Shown: positions 1-5,231 of the stretch, in pieces
Position numbering within the stretch: the stretch's first letter is position 1
Layout: every line of letters starts with the position of its first letter
Source of the DNA: an uncultured Candidatus Saccharibacteria bacterium
GTDB lineage: Bacteria > Patescibacteria > Saccharimonadia > Saccharimonadales > UBA10212
Assembly (NCBI GenBank): GCA_946478715.1
Contig: CAMLDA010000033.1
Location: 1 to 7,047 of the forward strand
DNA length: 7,047 nucleotides
Reading direction: 5' to 3'
The notes under the pieces: model-generated
Seen by the model: only the letters and a program-made list of their open reading frames with translations
The model's database searches: none
What the model was told of the DNA's origin: nothing
Translations under genes and position numbers: made by a program

Positions 1-1178
1 TCGTATTTGAAATCAAGCGCCAGATAGGATAGCTCATCCGGCTTTGCGGCCCGCACCACCGACATCTTGTATTTATCTGCGTCGGGTATAAATCCGTCAT
101 CCAGCTGTTCGTCGACCGTCGGGGCATCGCTGACCAGCCCGGTCTGGGACGCCGGCCACATCATATCCCGCGCTTCCAGCAGCCTTTTTCCAAAGCCCTC
201 GGCTGCCTGGAGCTTCTTGTGGTGGCTGGCGATAATTTCTTTATGCAGCCCAAGGCGGGAATAGCTGGCTTCGTCCACTACGCCCAAGGGCGCTACCGCC
301 GGGCATTTGTTATATTTGAGCTCCTTGACCGGAAAATATGGCGCGTCTTCGCCGCGCGCCTTCCACAGCCGGGCAAGCTCGGCCGGGGGCAGGTCTTTGA
401 ATTCATCCGGGTCTATCCGGAGATCGTACATCAGGGCGCCTGATTTATCCGGTTTTTCAGCGGCCATTGCCGCGATAGCCGTCTTTTCAAAATCGCTCGG
501 GTAGCGGCCGCTCGTGTAAACCACCGGCTGCCCGGCGCCGACTAATGGGGCGACCTTGCTCTTGGTACGGTGTGACAGCAGGAAGTCGAACAGTTTTGGC
601 TGCTTGCTTTTTATAAGGCGCGCCACATCTATGGCGGCGTTCACGTCGCTTAGCGCGTCATGGGCGTTCTCGTGCTCAAGCTTGTTGACCGCTGTCAGGT
701 ATTCCAGGCGGTTGCTCGGCTTGCCGTCCGGCGCGAACGGCCACTTTATTCCTTCAGGCCTCAAAGCTCTTGTCATCCGCACGACGTCCAGCAGGTCCCA
801 GGTGCTGCAGCCGTTTTTCCAGCTCCACTCGTAAGCATCGTGGAAGTTGCGCCACAGGGTAAAGCGTATAAAGTCATTGTCAAAACGGACGTTGTTATAG
901 CCCACCATGATGGTATCCGGCGAACATACTTGACTTGTTAAGTATTTGCAGAATTCGGCCTCAGTTATGCCGTCGGCCAGCGTCTGCTGAGGCGTAATCC
1001 CATGCACTAGCACAGCGTCCGGCTGCGGCAGTATATCCGGCGTGATTTTTATAAGTATGTTGTCGGGTTCGCCTGCCGGCTTTAAATCCATATCCGTCCG
1101 CTGGCCGGCAAACTGCATGATACGGTCGGTACGGGCTGAAAAACCGCTGGTTTCAAGGTCGAAGAAATAGAATGTCAT
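1..1178 (-). CDS. sbcB: Exodeoxyribonuclease I (SbcB/ExoI), C-terminus cut off by window edge
   Basis: This open frame runs from an ATG at 1178 to the window edge, giving 392 codons; E. coli ExoI has about 475 residues, so roughly the last 80 are missing. ExoI degrades single-stranded DNA 3' to 5' in recombination and repair. I translated the frame by eye and it aligns along its length with E. coli ExoI. All DEDDh catalytic positions are present: D7 and E9 in FFDLETSG, D100 in GYNNVRFDND, and H173 and D178 in NAHDALSDVNA. Other family blocks are LPQPDAVLVHGITPQ (50-64), WDLLDVVRMTRALRPEGI (127-144) and, in the SH3-like region, YNKCPAVAPL (289-298). The start is four bases after the obg stop. 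An in-frame TAG lies 12 nt further upstream and no other start codon lies between, so the start is well fixed. No good Shine-Dalgarno sequence is visible, which suggests translational coupling to obg. Confidence 0.93.
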   Translation of the reverse strand, partial: MTFYFFDLETSGFSARTDRIMQFAGQRTDMDLKPAGEPDNILIKITPDILPQPDAVLVHGITPQQTLADGITEAEFCKYLTSQVCSPDTIMVGYNNVRFDNDFIRFTLWRNFHDAYEWSWKNGCSTWDLLDVVRMTRALRPEGIKWPFAPDGKPSNRLEYLTAVNKLEHENAHDALSDVNAAIDVARLIKSKQPKLFDFLLSHRTKSKVAPLVGAGQPVVYTSGRYPSDFEKTAIAAMAAEKPDKSGALMYDLRIDPDEFKDLPPAELARLWKARGEDAPYFPVKELKYNKCPAVAPLGVVDEASYSRLGLHKEIIASHHKKLQAAEGFGKRLLEARDMMWPASQTGLVSDAPTVDEQLDDGFIPDADKYKMSVVRAAKPDELSYLALDFKY

Positions 1179-1182
1179 AGAC

Positions 1183-2460
1183 CTATATCTCTATTCTGCC
1201 GATTTCCGGATCTCCTATCGATACCCGCTGGCCCGGCTGCGCGCCGCGGCGCTGGAGCTCCCGGATGATTCCCTGCCGCCGCATGATATCGCGCATCCGG
1301 TCTTCTGCCGCTTCTTCCCCGAAACGGGTGCGGGACGCGAAACGCTCGATATTGCGGCCGGTAACCACATAGGACCCGTCCTCTGAACGGACCACCCAGT
1401 CGGCGTCGGTCTCCCTGGCTTTTATGACCGGGATTTCTTCTTTTTTCTCCCGGCTCTTCTCTTTTTTACGGGCTTCGGCCACTTTCTTTGCCAGCAGCCG
1501 GAGCAGCTCGTCTACGCCATGGCGGCTGCTGCTGGAAATAGCGCATAGCGGCGTACTCTTTGGTATGACCTTTTTCAGTTCCTTAAGCTTCCGCTCGATA
1601 TCTTTTTTTGACAGGCCCTCCACTTTGGTCAGGGCCACTACTTCCGGCCGGCGGCTTAAATCCACTTTATAATCCGCAAGCTCCTTGATTATCGTGCGGT
1701 AAGCGCCGGCCGCGTCTTCGGTGTACGCGTCAATAAGATGCAGCAGGACGCTGGTGCGCTCCACGTGCCTCAGGAATTCATCTCCCAGCCCCTTCCCCTG
1801 GCTGGCGCCCTCAATCAGCCCCGGTATGTCAGCCATCAGCAGACTGGTCTTATTATCTATATCGACTACGCCAAGATTAGGCACAAGAGTCGTGAAGGGA
1901 TAGTCGGCGATTTCGGGCTTGGCATTGCTTACTACCGATAAAAGAGTGGATTTTCCGGCGTTAGGAAGGCCGATAATGCCTACGTCGGCTATCATCTTCA
2001 GCTCAAAAACCACATCAAGCTCATCGCCTTTTTCGCCTTTTTCCGCGATGCGCGGCGCCTGGCGGGTTGAGCTGGTAAAGTGGGCATTGCCGTATCCGCC
2101 GCGGCCGCCCTGGGCAAGTACGAACTCCTGCCCATCGTCCGTAAGGTCGGCAATAACGCCGCCGGAGCGGTCAAGCACCTGGGTGCCTATTGGTACGGCT
2201 ACTTCCAGATTCTGCCCGTTCCTGCCATGCTTGCGGCGTTTGCTTCCGGGCTGGCCGGGGCCGGCCGGCAGAAGCTTCTTATACCGGAAAGCGGCCAGGG
2301 TGTTCTGGTTGCGGCTGGCCACTAATACGATATTGCCGCCATGGCCGCCGTCGCCGCCGTCGGGGCCTCCCATGGCGCGGAATTTTTCGTGCCTGAAACT
2401 AAGCGCGCCGTCGCCGCCGTCGCCAGCTTTCACTTTCACCTCGACTCTGTCTACGAACAT
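1183..2460 (-). CDS. obg: Obg/CgtA GTPase, ribosome-associated, with OCT domain
   Basis: Obg is an essential GTPase that acts in 50S ribosome assembly and stress signalling. The protein has 425 residues. Residues 1-157 form the glycine-rich Obg fold, starting FVDRVEVKVKAGDGGDG. The GTPase domain follows: P-loop GLPNAGKST (164-172), switch I DYPFTTLVPNLG (186-197), G3 DIPGLIEG (211-218), and a G5-like ISS near 309. A lysine- and glutamate-rich linker (about 328-343) leads to a C-terminal OCT domain (about 345-425), the arrangement common in Gram-positive-type Obg proteins. The G4 motif is unusual: TKVE at 278-281 instead of the usual NKxD. The ATG at 2460 matches the conserved family N-terminus. 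There is no clear Shine-Dalgarno sequence. The gene lies 62 nt after the LysM-CHAP gene and 4 nt before sbcB, so it probably shares a transcript with both. Confidence 0.97.
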   Translation of the reverse strand: MFVDRVEVKVKAGDGGDGALSFRHEKFRAMGGPDGGDGGHGGNIVLVASRNQNTLAAFRYKKLLPAGPGQPGSKRRKHGRNGQNLEVAVPIGTQVLDRSGGVIADLTDDGQEFVLAQGGRGGYGNAHFTSSTRQAPRIAEKGEKGDELDVVFELKMIADVGIIGLPNAGKSTLLSVVSNAKPEIADYPFTTLVPNLGVVDIDNKTSLLMADIPGLIEGASQGKGLGDEFLRHVERTSVLLHLIDAYTEDAAGAYRTIIKELADYKVDLSRRPEVVALTKVEGLSKKDIERKLKELKKVIPKSTPLCAISSSSRHGVDELLRLLAKKVAEARKKEKSREKKEEIPVIKARETDADWVVRSEDGSYVVTGRNIERFASRTRFGEEAAEDRMRDIMRRQGIIRELQRRGAQPGQRVSIGDPEIGRIEI

Positions 2461-2522
2461 ATATCTATAGGTTAGATGGTTTGAGCTGAACGGTAAAGGG
2501 TTACGGCTGCCCGCCGCGGCTT
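2461..2522 (-). other. Short spacer between the LysM-CHAP gene and obg
   Basis: I see no rho-independent terminator (no stem followed by a T-run) and no convincing promoter. A GC-rich segment with the small palindrome GCCGCGGC follows the LysM-CHAP stop. Close to the obg ATG is a short inverted repeat, ATCTA-ACCTA-TAGAT (minus strand, 2477-2463), a 5-bp AT-rich stem too weak to interpret. The absence of a terminator fits readthrough from the upstream gene into obg. Confidence 0.5.
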
Positions 2523-3584
2523 CTAATGATAAATGTAGTGTTGGAAAGTGGATGCTGATACCCAGCCGCTATAGCCCACTCTGCCCCACCCGGCCAGGCC
2601 GGCCATATCGGAGTACTTAATCATAGTGCCGTCCGGCGATACGTCTTCCACGTAGGCCACGTGGCCCAGGTAGCTCATGCCGTCTGTCTGGGCGATAGCG
2701 CCTTTTACAGGCCGGCTGCTGACCGTCCAGCCGCTGAGCCGGGCGTAATCGTCCCATGTGTTGGCATTGCCCCAATTGCTGGGAACGGCGACACGGGTGG
2801 CGGCATAGTAGGTGCACCAGCCGAAGGCGTAGCCGTTGCCGCCATAGGTGGCCACGAAAGAACCGTAATAATACGAGCTGTACGATACCACGGGCGCTAT
2901 TTTACCGTTGGGGATTATTATCTGTTCACCGGGCGTCAAGCCGTGGATCTCGGCATCGTTCACCTCTATGATCTGGCCCTCGTCGGCCGAATACCTGGAG
3001 GCCAGCTTGGCCGGAGTATCGCCGCTTTTGACTTTATAAACGATACCGTTGAAAGGCGGGATAACCAGATTAAGATGCGGCGTAAGGCTGTCGCCGTTGA
3101 TATTGTTCGACCAGCGGATACTGCTGGCGGTGACGCCGAATTTCTTGCTGAGCGAGTCTATGGTATCGCCGGATACTGTGACGTAATGGATGATATCCTG
3201 TTTGGACTTTCCGCCGGTGGATATAATCTGGGGTTTCGCCAGCGCACTGGAATCACTGGGAACGACAGCCAGCTCCAGGCTGTCTGAGTCGGCCTGGTTA
3301 TGTATATCAGTCATTTCCGGCATATCCGCCAGCTGGGCGGCGGTTAAGGCTATTTGGGCCGAAGACAGGGTATCAAGCGGCTTGGTGGCGGATGCCGCCG
3401 TGGATACCGCGCTGTTAAGCGTGCTGGCTCTTACGGTCTGGCTGGCCGACCGGTTGGTAAGGACGAACAGCCCTACCATTACCAGCAGCAGCAGATTGCC
3501 CCCTATCAGGGCCCATCTAAGCACCCGCCGCCTGGTAGCGCGGTCGTTAAGCCTTTCGGCGGCCGGGGCCGACAAAGCCAGCAA
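2523..3584 (-). CDS. Membrane-anchored LysM-LysM-CHAP peptidoglycan hydrolase
   Basis: This is a cell-wall hydrolase of the SsaA-like CHAP type (cysteine endopeptidase or amidase). Residues are counted from the TTG at 3584 (353 aa). A short basic cytosolic tail is followed by one membrane segment (about 23-43, LRWALIGGNLLLLVMVGLFV), then a Ser/Ala/Thr-rich linker. LysM repeat 1 is at 132-176 and LysM repeat 2 at 182-225, each ending in a VIPP or IIPN type motif. The CHAP domain covers about 246-353, with catalytic C257 in FGWCTYYAATR, H308 in GHVAYVED and a likely third residue, E313. The pattern WGNANTWDDYA, then PVKGAIAQT, then GHVAYVE is very close to staphylococcal SsaA. The bond cut cannot be told from sequence. 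The start is uncertain: TTG 3584 has no well-placed Shine-Dalgarno, while an in-frame ATT at 3641 does and would give 372 aa. The gene appears to have its own promoter at 3683-3691. Confidence 0.93.
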   Translation of the reverse strand: MLALSAPAAERLNDRATRRRVLRWALIGGNLLLLVMVGLFVLTNRSASQTVRASTLNSAVSTAASATKPLDTLSSAQIALTAAQLADMPEMTDIHNQADSDSLELAVVPSDSSALAKPQIISTGGKSKQDIIHYVTVSGDTIDSLSKKFGVTASSIRWSNNINGDSLTPHLNLVIPPFNGIVYKVKSGDTPAKLASRYSADEGQIIEVNDAEIHGLTPGEQIIIPNGKIAPVVSYSSYYYGSFVATYGGNGYAFGWCTYYAATRVAVPSNWGNANTWDDYARLSGWTVSSRPVKGAIAQTDGMSYLGHVAYVEDVSPDGTMIKYSDMAGLAGWGRVGYSGWVSASTFQHYIYH

Positions 3585-3648
3585 GACCTCGGTAGGCCTG
3601 GTCTTATATGGTCTGATTATCGAAAATATCGTTTTACGAATAGAAACT

Positions 3649-3653
3649 TCTCC
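3649..3653 (-). promoter_or_regulatory. Candidate Shine-Dalgarno for an ATT start of the LysM-CHAP gene
   Basis: GGAGA (minus strand) lies in the leader of the LysM-CHAP transcript. Eight bases separate its GGAG from an in-frame ATT at 3641-3639. No ATG or GTG occurs in frame between the promoter and TTG 3584. The only complement to the anti-Shine-Dalgarno close to TTG 3584 is GAGG, two bases away, which is too near to work well. An ATT start would add 19 mostly basic and hydrophobic residues before the current N-terminus. Confidence 0.4.
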
Positions 3654-3682
3654 AAAGCGCGCCGGTGGCGGCTTACCTGAGT

Positions 3683-3691
3683 ATTATACCA
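3683..3691 (-). promoter_or_regulatory. Extended -10 promoter for the LysM-CHAP gene
   Basis: The minus strand reads TGGTATAAT, a perfect sigma-70/sigma-A -10 hexamer with the TGn extension. No good -35 box is found at 16-18 bp upstream, as is common for extended -10 promoters. Transcription would start around 3675-3677, leaving a leader of about 35 nt to ATT 3641 or about 92 nt to TTG 3584. The site lies in the only sizeable spacer of the window, where a new transcription unit would be expected. The LysM-CHAP reading frame is closed upstream by a TAA inside this hexamer (3686-3684), so no start further upstream is possible. Confidence 0.72.
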
Positions 3692-3705
3692 AACCCAGCC
3701 CATTC

Positions 3706-3735
3706 ATAAGCCTGTTCAATCTGTTGCAAGCTTAT
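3706..3735 (-). other. Hairpin just after mltG
   Basis: On the minus strand ATAAGCTTG (3735-3727) pairs with CAGGCTTAT (3714-3706), a 9-bp stem with one G-U pair and a 12-nt loop, starting 9 nt after the mltG stop codon. No T-run follows, so it is not a classical rho-independent terminator. It could stabilise the 3' end of the mltG message or weaken readthrough into the next gene. It ends 14 bp before the TG of the extended -10 promoter, so it also covers the place where a -35 contact or a regulator would sit. Confidence 0.45.
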
Positions 3736-3744
3736 TGACAAAAC

Positions 3745-4815
3745 TTAGGAACATGCTTTGGAACCATACTTTTGGATGTTCTGGTTGTGCTCGTCGATAG
3801 TGTGGGCGAAATGGAGGCGGCAGTCGTTGCCGTTAACGAAATACAGGTAATCCGTTTTAGACGGGTTCGCTACGGACTTTAATGCGTCATCCGTCATATT
3901 GCTTATCGGACCCGGCGGCAGGCCGTTATGGATGCGGGTGTTGTAGGGCGAATCATGGTTGATGGCGATGGCCGCCGCACGCTCAGGGTTTCCGGCCGGC
4001 AAATCAACGCCGTCTTTGACCGCGCCGTAAATCGCGGTCACATCGCTGCCTAGAGCCGAACCTTGCTTGAGCCGCAACAGAAACACTTGGGCGACAGTTG
4101 GTTCGTACTGCGGATTACCGGATTCCTTATAAACGATTGAGGCCAGGGTTACGCCTTGATATATATTCAGCCCGTGAGCCGAAAAACCCTCGACAATACC
4201 GTGCGTGAGGTGCTTCTGCATCTCCTCCAGGCTTTCCCGGATGATGGTCTGGGCTGGCGTGGCGGCCTCTTTCTGGAATGAATCAGGGTATAAGAAACCT
4301 TCTAATGAAGCCCCTGACGGCAGGCTGTCCAGAACCGGCTCGTCAGGATAGGTTGACGGGTCGAAAGCTACATCAAGCTCTCTATCCGAATAGCCGGCCT
4401 GCTTGAAGGCTTGGCGTATCTGGACGATAGTTTTCCCCGGCAATATGGTCAGCAGGTCTCGGGCGACCTCTCCTTTTACTATCTTGTCGACAATCTGAGG
4501 GGTGCTCATTGACGGGGTAAGGGCATACGTTCCGGCCTGCATCTTGGCGTAAAGCTGCCTCCCCCGCACATATGTTTCGAATGCCGTGGTGCTGCGTATA
4601 AGCCCGGCGTTTTTCAAATCAGTAGAGATGTCGTGCAGAGAGCTGCCGCTGACGATAGTGATGTTAACGACCTGCTGCGACGAAGACACGGCCGCCAGGT
4701 TGCGGTTATACCAAGCCCGGCCGCCATAAGCTGCACCAACCAGCAGAACCAGGATTACGGCCAGTATCAGCCAGCTTTTACGAACTTGCGGAAGAGACAG
4801 CTTTGGTGCTCTCAT
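3745..4815 (-). CDS. mltG: Endolytic murein transglycosylase MltG (YceG family)
   Basis: MltG cleaves nascent glycan strands at the outer face of the membrane and helps set glycan length. Residues are numbered from the ATG at 4815 (356 aa, close to the usual 330-380). A basic cytosolic tip precedes one membrane helix (about 15-32), then a LysM-like subdomain (about 50-115). The YceG catalytic domain carries SLEGFLYPDSF (170-180), LASIVYKES with catalytic E231, GSDVTAIYG (256-264), NTRIHNGLPPGPISN and KTDYLYFV. Family members usually read EKE around the catalytic Glu; here the first E is Y229. Two cysteines lie near the C-terminus (332 and 355). I chose ATG 4815 because AAGGTG lies 6 nt upstream; a GTG at 4824 would add three residues and overlap ruvX by 7 nt. 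With the ATG, the gene starts 2 nt after the ruvX stop, so the two are probably co-translated. Confidence 0.96.
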   Translation of the reverse strand: MRAPKLSLPQVRKSWLILAVILVLLVGAAYGGRAWYNRNLAAVSSSQQVVNITIVSGSSLHDISTDLKNAGLIRSTTAFETYVRGRQLYAKMQAGTYALTPSMSTPQIVDKIVKGEVARDLLTILPGKTIVQIRQAFKQAGYSDRELDVAFDPSTYPDEPVLDSLPSGASLEGFLYPDSFQKEAATPAQTIIRESLEEMQKHLTHGIVEGFSAHGLNIYQGVTLASIVYKESGNPQYEPTVAQVFLLRLKQGSALGSDVTAIYGAVKDGVDLPAGNPERAAAIAINHDSPYNTRIHNGLPPGPISNMTDDALKSVANPSKTDYLYFVNGNDCRLHFAHTIDEHNQNIQKYGSKACS

Positions 4816-4817
4816 CT

Positions 4818-5231
4818 TTAGCACCTTACCCTTTCCTCTTTAGGAGTGTCAAGGAAGTCCTGAAGTATCAAAGCCGCGGCTTCGGCGTCGGCCGGCCCCG
4901 GCTGCTTTCGGCCGGATTCCGCCGTTTTGGAAGTCAAAGCCTCGTCCTGGATATAAAATGGCAGGCCGATGTCCTTTTTAGCTTCTGAAATCCAGCTCCT
5001 GACATAGCCGGTCTGCGCCGTATCATCGCCTTTAAGGCTGCGCGGCAGGCCCACCACAATTCCCGCCGCGCCTGATTCACGGGCCATAGCCTTAAGCTCG
5101 GCTATAGCGGCAGAGGCCCCCACCGTTTTAAGGGGCTCGGCCAAACGGGCCGCGCTGGAACCGCGGGAAATCCCCACGCGCGCGCCGCCCACATCCACGC
5201 CGATATATTCTTCCGGAGAATCAGGGCGCAC
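4818..5231 (-). CDS. ruvX: RuvX/YqgF, putative Holliday junction resolvase or pre-16S rRNA nuclease
   Basis: YqgF-family proteins have an RNase-H-like fold and are linked to maturation of the 16S rRNA 5' end and to resolution of DNA junctions. With the GTG at 5231 the product is 137 aa, the normal size. Recognisable blocks are EYIGVDVGGARVGIS with acidic D13, AGIVVGLPRSLKGDDTAQT (56-74), QDEALTS with D96 and E97 (families usually read DERLTS, so R is replaced by A), and ADAEAAALILQDFLD with D115. These cover the acidic residues expected at the active site. The reading frame overlaps the end of the upstream membrane-protein gene by 11 nt, and the next gene, mltG, follows after 2 nt. The start codon is uncertain. 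AGGAGG at 5258-5253 is 21 nt from the GTG but 9 nt from an in-frame ATT (5243) and 6 nt from an in-frame ATA (5246). Confidence 0.94.
   Translation of the reverse strand: MRPDSPEEYIGVDVGGARVGISRGSSAARLAEPLKTVGASAAIAELKAMARESGAAGIVVGLPRSLKGDDTAQTGYVRSWISEAKKDIGLPFYIQDEALTSKTAESGRKQPGPADAEAAALILQDFLDTPKEERVRC

Noticed and set aside
2340..2425. Near-identical repeated segments rich in GCCGTCGCC
   Set aside because: These encode the GDGGDG repeats of the Obg fold; the nucleotide repetition follows from the protein sequence and is not a separate repeat element.
1919..2470. Plus-strand open frame of 183 codons opposite obg
   Set aside because: It is a shadow of the Gly/Asp-rich obg N-terminus on the other strand (Pro/Ser-rich translation) and has no recognisable domain. 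The minus-strand frame is unmistakably Obg.
2461..2522. Possible obg promoter with TTTACC and TAACCT at 17-bp spacing
   Set aside because: The -10 matches only about half of the consensus and there is no TGn extension, so it is not better than chance in a spacer this short.
3706..3735. Hairpin after mltG as a rho-independent terminator
   Set aside because: The stem has no following T-run and is not especially GC-rich, so I kept it as an unassigned hairpin.
2661..3738. Plus-strand open frames of 208 and 182 codons opposite the LysM-CHAP gene
   Set aside because: They are antisense to a confidently identified gene, with low-complexity or unconserved translations and no ribosome-binding context.
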